Shown here: positions 20,427-31,022 of the stretch, in pieces
Position numbering within the stretch: the stretch's first letter is position 1
Layout: each line of letters starts with the position of its first letter
Assembly: GCA_954871525.1 (NCBI GenBank)
Contig: OX940871.1
Span: forward strand, 25,704,586-25,768,585
Length of the DNA stretch: 64,000 bases
Source of the DNA: Parietaria judaica
Taxonomy: Eukaryota > Streptophyta > Magnoliopsida > Rosales > Urticaceae
Direction: 5' to 3'
Position numbers and translations under genes: made by a program
The notes under the pieces: model-generated
Databases searched by the model: none
What the model was told of the DNA's origin: nothing
What the model saw: the letters and a program-made list of their open reading frames with translations, nothing else

Positions 20427-23100
20427 ATGGCATTTAGGGAATGGATGACGAAAAATAGAATGAGCGATGATTACCGACATGGTGTTCAAGAATTTATGGA
20501 TTTCGTGCGTTTAAACTTTGAAGAAGGAGATTTGATTAGGTGTCCTTGTCTTTTGTGTGGAAATTTAGTTTCAAAATCTATGAAAGTAGTCAAATCGCAT
20601 TTGTTAGCTATTGGTATTATGAGTTCCTATGATCATTGGTACTTTCATGGAGAAAAGATACGTAATAAGAGAGTCAATGATTTAGTTGAAGAAGAAGAAT
20701 GCAAAGACGAAGCCGATGACATTGGTGGTTTGATGGATGATATCGACTATAATTTTGTGGGAAGACCGCAATTATTAGAGTCGTTGGTGGGGGATTTCGA
20801 AGCGCCTTTGTATGATGGGAGTAACACAACGAAAATAGGGTTTTTGGTATCACTATTCCATTTAAAGGCGGCAGGAAGTTGGACAAATTCTAGCTTCACG
20901 CAATTGTTGGAACTCCTTCGTGAAACGTTGCCGGCCGGTAATAAAGTTCCGACAGGAATATATGCGGCAAAAAAGACACTGGGCTTGTTAGGTTTTTAAA
21001 GTTTGAAAAGTTTCATGCATGTCCAAAAGATTGCGTACTGTATAGGAACGAGCATACAGAATTAAGTGAATGTCCATTGTGCAATGGGTCAAGGTGGAAG
21101 ACAGGAAAGGAGCCACATGACGGTATCAAAGGGGTTCCGAAAAAAGTATTATGGTACATTCCCCCATTCACCCGCCTCAAACGCATGTTTAACAATATTA
21201 ATCACACGGAGAACATGGTTTCGCACTCAAAAAATCAGAGTAATGATGGCATTTTAAGACCCCCTTTTGATGCTTCACAGTGGAAAAGTTTTGATACTCG
21301 GTATCCGGAATTCAGCTCAGAACCCAGGAATTTGCGTCTCGGTTTGGCAACAGACGGGATGAATCCTTTTGGTAACATGAGTAGTCACTATAGTGTTTGG
21401 CCGGTAATACTTTGCAACTACAATCTCCCTCCGAAGTTGTGTATGAAGCGGAAGTTCTTGATGTTGACTCTTTTAATTTCGGGACCGAGCCAACCAGGAA
21501 ATGACATCGACGTCTACTTGGCACCTTTGGTCGATGATCTAAAGATGATGTGGAACGAAGGAATTGAGATCAACGATGCTTACCGACGCGAAGTGTTCAA
21601 GTTGAAAGCAATGTTTATGTGGACAATCAATGACTTCCTCTTGCATTGCGAGGGTTTTTGGCACCTTTGGTCGATGATCTAATAATTATCTATGAAAGAT
21701 TTGAGACTTATCGGAATGAAGACTCACGATTGTCATATGTTGCTTCAACAAATACTGCCTCTTGCATTGCGAGGGTTTTTGCCAAAGGAAGTTCGATTCG
21801 CAATTTCAAAGTTATGTGAATTTTTCAAAAAAATTTGTTCCAAAACTATTAAGGTTGAAGGTCTTGACGAGTTGCAAGCGGACTTGGTAAAAACCCTATG
21901 TATGCTCGAGATGTTCTTTCCACCCTCATTTTTTGACATCATGATTCACTTAACCGTTCACCTAGTACGGGAAGTGAAATTATGTGGAGCTATATTTCTA
22001 CGGTGGATGTATCCAATTGAACGGTATATGAAAGTCTTGAAAGGATACGTGAAGAACTACAATCGACCAGAAGGGAGCATTGTCGAAGGATATATGGCAG
22101 AAGAGTCGGTTGAATTTTGTGTAGAGTATTTCCCGAGAACTCGGCCAATTGGTGTTCCCAAATTAGCCAAAGCGGAATCCAAAGGCTTATCTGCAGGTAA
22201 TTATTATAATTTTTTTATAAATAAATACGATGTTAATATTTAGATTACGTGTTGAATATAATATTAATTTTGATGTTTTTATGCACAGCAAATCCTTCAA
22301 CTGTCAACCGAAAAGAATGGGAGCAAGCCGTTCTCCATGTGTTGCACAATTTAGACGTCGTGGAACCCTTTATCGATGTGCATATGAATGAGTTAAGGTC
22401 TACGTATCCGAAAAAGTCAAAAAACGAAAAATGGCTAAAAGAAGAGCATAACCGTACGTTTGCAAAGTGGATCGATGAATATTGTTATGCAAGAAGAAAG
22501 AATTTAGATGAGACATTATTGAAGATCTCTAGTGGGCCTTCACAAGTAGTTACCAGGTACACGTCATGGTACGTTAACGGGTACACGTTTTACACAAGGG
22601 AAAGGGACGAAAAACACCCCGTACAAAATAGTGGTGTTACATTCTTTGCGGAAGGAGTCCATGTTGCGTCGGCCAAGGATAAAAATCCAAAAAAAGCTTT
22701 TATGAGCTATTTTGACTATGTAGAAGATATTTGGGAGCTAGATTATTGTGGTTTGCGAGTTGGATTGTTTAAGTGCAAATGGACGGACAACAACCACATC
22801 AAAGTTGCCAATGATGGAGTTACGGTTGTTGACTTCAGACGGATGAGTTATCCCAATGATTCATTCATGTTGGCATCCTAAGCATCTCAAGTGTTTTATG
22901 TCTCGGACCCGGTCGATCAAGAATTATCTCTCGTCGTGCATGTTAATACGAGAAATGTAGAAGAATCGAATGAAGAAGTTGAAGACATCACTACCATCGC
23001 ACCATTCTCCATCGGGCTACAATCGTTTGAAGACGTTGATGATGATGATGATGTTTCGTTTTTGCTACGTCGAGATATCCCGGCATTGGAAATTGATTGA
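20427..23100 (+). pseudogene. tnp2/TnpD transposase, disrupted
   Basis: The start (20427, MAFREWM) fits the Transposase-associated domain, which runs for the first ~75 codons and includes CPCLLC. A one-base frameshift near 20990 moves the frame before KFHACPKDC. The tnp2 domain continues with GLATDGMNPFGNMSS, PGNDIDVYL and MWTINDF (to about 21636). There the catalytic core is deleted and replaced by filler (21637-21682) with a stop. DUF4218 follows (MKDLRLIGMKTHDCH at 21692 through WMYPIERYM). After an intron at 22197-22288 comes a DUF4216-like segment (FFAEGVHVASAKDKNPK). TAA at 22879-22881 interrupts MLAS-ASQVFYVSDP, where families usually have Gln. The frame finally ends at 23100. It cannot make active transposase. 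Confidence 0.92.
21637..21682. other. Templated filler at deletion in tnp2
   Basis: Bases 21637-21660 are an exact copy of 21758-21781, and 21658-21682 are an exact copy of 21518-21542. The two copied pieces overlap by three bases and sit exactly where the tnp2 domain breaks. This is the footprint of interrupted synthesis-dependent gap repair. Confidence 0.9.
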
Positions 23101-23309
23101 ATAATAATTTTATTGTAATAATGTTATATTTCGATCTTGTTTTTCATGTATGAACAATTAGTTATCATGTTTATTTATTTGGAAATTGATTGAACAATTA
23201 TTTTTCAATTAGTTATCTTATAAAATTTTACTATTTGAAAATTGATTGAACAATTTTTTTTATAAATAAGTTGGTTAAATAAATGTAAATTTGGTTCATT
23301 TTGTACTTA

Positions 23310-24305
23310 ATACCGCGGCCTTTTCGATTGAAGCCGCGGCGCGTTTCATACGAGAAAATATTGCCGCGGCATTTCCCAAATAGGCCGCGGCGAGTTTCAT
23401 AAGGCACAGGGTATTTACGTAAATTCAGAAGAACACCACGGCTTATACATACCGACGCCTTGGCATATGTAAATAAAGCCTCGGCGTATTTCCTGCCGCG
23501 GCATATATCGCATCAAAATTATACAGAGAGCATGCGTTTTCTGCAGGCAAAGAAATGCCACGGCGTACAAAGAATATGCCTTGGCATGCAAGAAAGGCCG
23601 AGGCGTAGTACAATCATGCCGCGGCATTCTTAGACAAAAACTAAAAACCAAATTTTTACGCGTGCGTTAAATCAGGTTATGCCGCGGTAATGTCTAACAT
23701 GCCGCGGCGTTTGTAGACGAGCCTCGGCTCCAATATTTTTGTGCCGCGGCGTATTTACATACCAAAATATCAAAGAGTCTGTGTTAAGTTAAATCTTAAC
23801 GTGCCGCGGCCTTGTGAACACCGTGCCGAGGCGCGTTTCATACGGGATTCACAATGCTGCGGCGTTTCAAGACAAGCCGTGGCGAGTTTCATATTTAACA
23901 TGGGTAAATAGGTAAATTCAAATTGATGCCGCGGCTTTATTATATCTACGCCTTGGCATGAGTACATAAAGCCTCGGCGCGCGTATATTGTGCCGCGGCA
24001 TAAAGTGCGTACAAATTATACAGAGAGCATGCTTTCTGGAGGCCAAATCTTGCCGCGGCATACCAAAATAGGCCGTAGCATGACCGCAAGGACGAGTGTA
24101 TGCCGCGGTATAGTATGTAACTGCCGCGGCGTACCTTTACGAGCCCCGGCTCATTTATTTCATGCCGTGGCGTATTTACATCCCAAAATTATACAGAGTC
24201 GGTGTTATTTCGAATCTCAACGTGCCCCGGCTTATATAAACCACGCCCTGGCGTGTATTTTTCCACGTTGGACTATGCCGCGGCTGTTTAAAGGTTATGC
24301 CGCGG
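23310..24305. repeat. GCCGCGGC-rich spacer between tnp2 and TnpA/C48 genes
   Basis: More than twenty GCCGCGGC, GCCGAGGC and GCCTTGGC words occur here. The 19-base word AAATTATACAGAGAGCATG (or close variant) appears at 23516 and 24012, with a shorter version at 24186, so the block is built from duplicated ~500-bp pieces. No coding frame is supported. Confidence 0.85.
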
Positions 24306-24868
24306 CATGTATCAAGATTTTCAGACAACGATTGCGTTTTTCCGTTGTCCAAAGCCGTTTTTGAATTTTTTATTCGATTTTAACCTGATTTCCCTCCATT
24401 TCAGCCCTATTCCTTCCCTCTTTTTCTTTAAACCTCCTCTCTTCTCTCTTCTCTCTTCTCTCTTCTCTCTTCTTCCTCTCTCTCTTCACGCCGTCGCCGT
24501 GCCCCGCCGTTATCCGTCGTGCTCCACTATTCTCCGCCGCCGACGTATCCTTGCCGTGCCCTTAATCCGTTGAGGTGTGCTTCATCTTGTTTCTTCAACA
24601 AGCTAAGTCCTACCCCGTTCCCTAACTCCGAGTTATTGATTCTAACAAGGTTAGAATCCTATCCGAATTCAATATTACATATGTATTGCATTTTGTTAAT
24701 GTTTGCCATGAAATATTTTTATGCTTTTGTTGTCTTTCATGTTTGCCATGAAATGTTGTTTTATGCTTTTGTTGTCTTGAATGTTTGCAATGAAATGTAT
24801 TTGTTGTCTTGAGTTATTTGATGTTTATGAATTTTTGGAAACGAGTCAAATATATATTTAGGAAAGTT

Positions 24869-27800
24869 ATGTCGGAGCGAGAAGTAACTAGGCCATCAAT
24901 CGATCGAGAAGAAACGTCATCATCCGATGAAGAAGAAACTACGCCCGGTTAGTAGTATTGTTATTTTGTTTAAGGTATTATATTTCATTGAATCTATCTA
25001 GTATATAAAATTTATAATTTATTACTTTATTTGTTTCTAGTTCTTAACCAAAATGATGAAGTAGCAAAATGTAGAAGAAAACTTAGAGGAGAAGGAAAAA
25101 GAAAAGTGAACCTCATGAAAAGTATCACTATCTTAAAGCATAAGGGGGAAAAAATACTTGTGAGATTTGATGAGAAAAAACAACCGGATGGAAGAGATGG
25201 TGATCTTTTAGCTAGTTGGATTGGTGTTCTTGCTCGGGAATTTATTCCAATTACTATATCCGATTGGAGATTGAAGAGTTTAAAAAAGGTGAAACATAGG
25301 ATATGGGATGAAATCCAACAAGCATTTGTTATTCCGAACGAGTACAAGAAGATGTGTTTATCTTGTGCCGGGGAATCGGCAAGATACTTCCGGTATGATC
25401 TCTCTACCCTATTCAAGAAAGATCCGAATGATAAAAGAATCTTCGAGCGACCGGATATTGTTAAGAAGTATTACACGAGCATCACAGACGAACATTGGGA
25501 GGAGTTTGTTAATATTAGATTAAGCGATGAGTTCAAAGAAGTCTCGAATCAAAACAAAGCTAATAGGGCTCTCGTTGAGTACCCCTCTAGATCGGGTCGA
25601 AACGGATATCGGAAGCTTGATCAAATGCTAGTAAGGGTTTTAATTTTATATTTTAAATTTAATCTATTGTCTATAATTGAATAACATTTTCCTTTGTTTC
25701 GTAGTTTGAAAAAAACGGCGTATGGGCGACAAAGCCGGAACTTTGGATCGAAATGAGGAATAATGAGGATGGTTCATTAAAGGATCTAAATCTAGAGCCT
25801 ATTGTGAATAAAATAGTAAGTACAATGAGTTTATTTGTATATTATTGACTTAAATATTTGTAATAATTCATTTTGTTATTAGGTGGAATGTACCACTCAA
25901 GTTGTGGACGACGATGAGGAAGAAGATATTTTGACAAGAGCTTTGGGGAAGAAAGAACATCCCGGACGAGTTCGGGGACAATCGAAATACGTCTCAAAGA
26001 GAGCATTTTACAAACAAGCCAAAGACTCAACGAATCCCCTCGTTCAAAGTCTCCTAGCCGAAATTAAAGATATGAAAGTCAAGTCGGAAGCGAGAGATGC
26101 GGCTTTCGAGGAATGGAAGGCTAAAGTGGAACAAATGATCCAAGGATCATCTTCAAGAAATATTCAAGGTAGTAATGAACCACTCGATGCGCATAGTCCG
26201 GTAAGTCAACCTCTTGCTCCTTTAGCACCAATTGAGTTGAATTTTGATGATGATCGTACTCCCGCAACAAAGGCTAAGGGAAAAGATTTTATTTCGAAAG
26301 GACCGAGTCTAGGGAGTAACGAGCCTTGTGATGTGCAAAGTCCGGGAAGGCCACCGTTTACTCCCGTAGCGCCGGTTAATGTGCAACTTGATGAAGGTCA
26401 AATTCCCGCGAAAAAGCCTAAGCGTAAAGGGTTCCTTTCGAAAAGGCCGAATAGAGAGAATATCAAATCTTTTAATGTGCAAAGTTGCGCTAGTCAATCG
26501 ATTGCTCCTTCACCGGAGCTTGCGAACGTTCAAATTCAAGCTAAAAAGGCAAAGAGCTCGCCTTTGGTTTCAAAAGGACCTATTCTAGGTATTGGCGGAA
26601 TTTCCGCGGTTGATCCGGCGTCGTCTATTCCAAATACGCCCATTTCATTTAATGAAGGTGTTGATTGTCTTCTTTTTGCGGAGGGAATCGTTGAGCACGT
26701 CGCAACCGGGAAGGTGTTCCTAAAAAATGAAGAGGTTGGCGAGAAAATTCACAACATACCATTGGATAGAGATCATCGTCGGGTGTTAGTAGAAGTGTCG
26801 ATGTCTAAAGACCCTATTCCTCTCCCGGTATTGGTTCAATGGATCGAAACCATTGATGACGCGGTGGGGACCTTTGTGCCTTGGCCAGTGTCCCTTATTG
26901 AAGAATTAAACTCCAAAGGTAATCAAGCTCCCAAACCTAAGCCCAAAAATATAGCCAAAAGTTCGTATTACAATGAAATGGCACAAAAGATTAACTTGAA
27001 CCATGTTAATCCCCGATTGAGAGCGTTAGCGTCTTATGCAAACGACTATATGCTTGCAAAGGGAAAGAAAATAGCAGTTGAGCTTGATAAGAGTTTGTGT
27101 GATTTCGCTCCGTTGTTGAATTTTGATGATACACGTGAATTTCTCCTCTCTCAAGACTTGACCGTACTATGGATAATGATTTGTCAAAGGTATGTTTCCA
27201 TTTTCATTTGCGATTTCATAATTATTAAATATATAAATTACTGATTCATTTGTTATACATTAATTATTGTTATTTTTATTTGTAGTTATTTGCAAGAAAA
27301 TCACATTCGCAATCCGGACATTTACGGTTTTCTTCCGCCATATGAAGACATCGGGTCCAACACAAAAGTAGGAGATGCTAAGAAAAATGCATTAAAACTT
27401 GATGTTGATCGATACTACAAACTTATACAAAATTGCAAGAATGACAAAAGATGGTTAATGCCTTACAATAGTCGTCACCATTGGATTCTTCTTGTTTTTA
27501 ACCCTTGGAAGGCTACCGTAGCGAAGTTTGATTCTCTCCCCAATTCAAGCGGTTTAAATAGCCACTTAGAGCAATTTTTCCAAAAGTAAGTATTCTAAAA
27601 CATAATCATTTTTATGTTTAAGTTATTTGAATTCTTTACTTTTTTTTGTAGTATTGAAGACATATTCAAGGTTAATCACGACACCGACCTCATGACACCC
27701 TCGTTGATAAAAACGGTGAATTCAAAAGGATGTCCGAAACAACCGGGAAATCATGAATGCGGATATTACGTCATGAAGTTCATGCACGACGTTGTGAGAA

Positions 27801-27919
27801 ATGGTATGAATTTCGTCGATAGCAAACTTAATTATAGTGTAAACGAGATAGATGGATTGAATGTAGATTTAGGTATGTATGTGCTATCAAAGTTTGCTAA
27901 ATATGACGATGAAGATTAG
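24869..27919 (+). CDS. TnpA-like protein with C-terminal Ulp1/C48 protease domain
   Basis: Six exons (24869-24947, 25041-25630, 25705-25815, 25883-27189, 27286-27585, 27652-27919) with GT-AG introns join into an open frame of 884 residues. Exons 2-4 hold a Ptta/En/Spm-type segment (about residues 30-300), including KHRIWDEIQQAF, YPSRSGRNGY and the conserved HPGRVRGQ. Residues 357-500 are three 48-residue repeats rich in Pro and Lys. About 515-590 resembles DUF8039. The C-terminus is a C48 peptidase: His761 in RHHWILLV, Asp778 in KFDSL, Gln826 and Cys832 in KQPGNHECGYY. C48 enzymes cut SUMO or related conjugates, so the triad suggests activity. TnpA-type proteins bind subterminal repeats. This is the only transposase gene in the element with no visible break. 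Confidence 0.9.
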
Positions 27920-28254
27920 AACATATTTTGGATTTGTTTGTTTATATTTGAACGGTGAATTTTGTATGGTTGATTATATGTTTTGTATGTATCGATCGTA
28001 TAATCTTTAACCGATTATATTTTAATGTATTAATATTTTTATTTTAATATTTTGGATTAATGCTTTTAATTAAAAATTTAATTTATATTTTATTTAATAA
28101 AATATTAATTATTAATTACAGGTTCTATCGGTATTAGAAACAGGATAAAAAGTTACCGGGCGATTTTTTTCAAAAAATCGCCCGGTTTTTTATTTTTTTT
28201 TAGTCTCTTTTTCAACAACGCTTAAAAACCGTCGCCCAAAACAAATACAACCCT

Positions 28255-29115
28255 TCGGAATGCAGTTTACGCCGCGGCTTCAAAAAACACGCCGCGGCGG
28301 AACAATACTACGTACGATGGTAAATTCCGTCGTTCGTAATAGTTTTACGCCGCGGCTTTTTGGAAACAATGTCGCGGCCTACCTCAAATAATGCCGCGGC
28401 ATGTTTCTTCAAGCCGAGGCTTAATTTTGAAATATCAAAAAAACCCGCGGCGTGGTTTGATCATGCCGTGGCGTTTGAAAGTGTCGAAATGTCTAAAATA
28501 AGCCTCGACTTGTTAAATACATGCCGCAGCGTTGGCTAAACTAAGCCTCGCCGTGTTTGCCTTGATTATTCGTTTCCAGCCGCGGCCTGTTTGATAAAAG
28601 GCCGCGGCATTTTAGCTTTCGAACAACGGATAATATCGTTGTTCATTCATTTCTAGCCGCGGCTAGTTAAAATAACGCCGCGGCGTTTTTGACTTTTGAT
28701 TCGACTATAGCTGCGGCCTGATTTATATTATGCCGCGGCGTTTTGCTTTTGAACCACGGAAAACTCCGTTGTTCGTTCATTTCTAGCCGTGGCATGTAAA
28801 CATAACACCACGACGTGGTTGGCTTTTTATTCGATTATAGCCGCGGCCTTTTATTTTGTGCCGCGGCTTTTGATTTCGAACCACGGATAATTCCGTTGTT
28901 CATTCGATTAGAGCCGCGGCGTGTTTTACTACACGCCGCGGCGTTATCGCGTTCGAACCACGGAAATTTCCGTTGTAGGAAGATTTTCTCAACCATGGAA
29001 AAAATCCGTGGTTGGAACTTACTACCATGCAGGATTCTACCATGGTTAAGAACCATGGTTGAAATTTTTCAACCATGGTTTTTAACCATAGTTGAAACCC
29101 GGATTTGTAGTAGTG
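28255..29115. repeat. 3' subterminal repeats of CACTA element
   Basis: GCCGCGGC-type words lie every 20-40 bp to about 28945, mixed with GAACCACGGA and CGTTGTTC words. The last ~150 bp switch to AACCATGG. The order mirrors the 5' end, as expected for paired transposase-binding arrays. Confidence 0.85.
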
Positions 29116-29118
29116 TAT

Positions 29119-30512
29119 AATCTAAGACTATTTGTAGTAACTATTATATAATCTCAGATATTTGCATACGATTTGATTAATTATTGGTAAGTTTTAACCA
29201 ATGTTTTAGAGTTTAGATTAGGTTTTGGATAATTGCGTTTCACATTCTGTAAGTGTTTTTTTTTCTTCTTCTTTTTTTCTTCTCGTCAAGGTCATAATTG
29301 GGGCCGTGCTTAGGGAGGCGGAATAGACATGTGTCTTAAGTAAAAAAAAATATAATCTTAAATTTTAAAGGCCCAAAAAATAAAATTTAAGAAATCACTT
29401 AAAAAATATTTATTAAAACCACTTAAGTAAATTTGATGGGCCCAAAAAAATTTAATTAAGATAACTTAATTCATTTTAATATTTGGGTTTTTGGATAATT
29501 GGGTCTCACATTCTGTAAATGTTTTTTTTTCTCTTTTTTCTTCTTCTTCTTCTTTTTTTTTTCTTCCTGGTCAAGGTCATAATCAGGGCCTTGCTTGGGG
29601 AGGCGGAATAAAGACGTGCCTTTAGTAAAAAACAAAAAACAAAAAATCTTAAATTTTTAAAGGCCCTAAAAATTGAATTTAAGACTCCAAAATCACTTAA
29701 AATAATATTTGTTATTAAAATCACTTAAAAAAATTAAGGGCCCAAAAAAATTTAATTAAAATAAATTAACTTTAATATTTGGACCCTCAATTCTCTAAAT
29801 AACTAGGGCCCCTAATTCTACTATACTCTTTAAATATTCTCACAATATTCATTCCCCCTTTTGTTATAATACTAGTAGAAAGGTACTTCGCTTCGCGCAG
29901 TGACGATAATATATCGTTTAAATTTTGATAAAAAAATTTGATAAATTTTATTTTTGATTATGAAATAAACGAAAGATAATATCATTTAACTTTACGAATT
30001 AATTTATTTTAGTAATAATCTTTACTAACTATAATCAAGTATATGTTTTAAGACTTTTAACATGATGAATAAATGAAATATTATCCTCTATTCATATTAT
30101 ATATTTTTTTTTTCCAAATACGTATAGAAAAGTTGTTCTAACGGCCCTCTATCGATATTTTTGATTGCTTGCGAGTATTGTTAGGCTATGTATGCTAAAC
30201 CTATATATATATATATATATGTGTGTGTATATATATTCTATAATTTCAAGGAATAAGTTGATATAATCTTAACAAAAAAAATGTCGATCATAGATATTAG
30301 AGTTATTATTTATCAATCTTTTACAAAGGTTACTAATAATTATGGGTGCAATTTATTGCTCTATGTATGTTGGAATAATATGATATTGATTTCTTAAAAA
30401 TATGTAATCAATTTGCCTATCTCGTAAAACAAAATAAGCCATACATCATTGTATTAAAATTTCCATATATATATATATATATATATCTAACTGAAAGTGA
30501 ATTTAAATAAGA
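29119..30512. repeat. AT-rich DNA with ~266-bp tandem duplication
   Basis: The block starting GGATAATTG at about 29227 is repeated from about 29493, including CACATTCTGTAA, GGTCAAGGTCATAAT and GGGGAGGCGGAATA (or GGGAGGCGGAATA). The remainder is AT-rich with short (TA)n runs. No gene is supported. Confidence 0.6.
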
Positions 30513-31022
30513 GTTCTAATCAGCGGCGGAGCCAGGATTTCAATTCAGGTGATGTCTTATAAAAAAAAATTATGAAAAAATCAAGCATACAATTAACAAC
30601 AATCAATAATAACATTGTAACCTCTATATATAAATAAATTTTTTATCTATATTATTATGTATAATAATGTATCCATATATAATAAATAGTAAATATAATA
30701 TTTTTAATAATGTAATAAGCGAGTATGAAAATGCATCTCTATATTTTAATAAGTGAAAAAAATAAACAAAAAAAAAACTTAAAAATTAAAAAGAAAAATA
30801 AACAAAAACTATGTCTAGCCCAAGAGTTGAACTCAAGTCCTCTCTCTTGGGAAAATAATTTTGCCAGTTGGGCTGAATGCTCTATGACTTTTTTGGGCTC
30901 ATAAAATACTATAATGATATATAATTTTTTTTTTCAAACACTATTATTTTAATATTTTTCACGTTTTCAGGTGGTGCCCGGACGTACACTAGGCCCCACA
31001 TAGCTCCGCCTTTGGTCCTAAT
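30513..31022. mobile_element. hAT-type MITE with 8-bp duplication
   Basis: The element proper is 30521-31014. The ends are CAGCGGCGGAGCCA on the left and, on the opposite strand, CAAAGGCGGAGCTA. It is flanked by GTTCTAAT (30513-30520) and GTCCTAAT (31015-31022), an 8-bp duplication with one mismatch. The CAGnGGCGGAGC end is common in plant hAT MITEs. No coding capacity. Confidence 0.8.

Larger units (their letters stand above)
9998..29118 (+). mobile_element. CACTA (En/Spm) transposon, 19.1 kb, with TSD
   Basis: The element spans 10001-29115. The left end is CACTAGTACAAATT and the right end, read inward on the minus strand, is CACTACTACAAATC. A TAT duplication lies at 9998-10000 and 29116-29118; 3-bp duplications are the CACTA hallmark. 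Inside are a Transposase_32-type gene, four minus-strand BED-finger genes, a tnp2 gene and a TnpA/C48 gene, in that order. Noncoding parts are full of GCCGCGGC-type short palindromes. It is larger than a minimal CACTA element because of tandem duplications and accessory genes. The tnp2 gene is dead, so the copy is probably non-autonomous. Confidence 0.96.

Noticed and set aside
30810..30900. tRNA-like words inside the hAT MITE
   Set aside because: No cloverleaf with both promoter boxes could be drawn.
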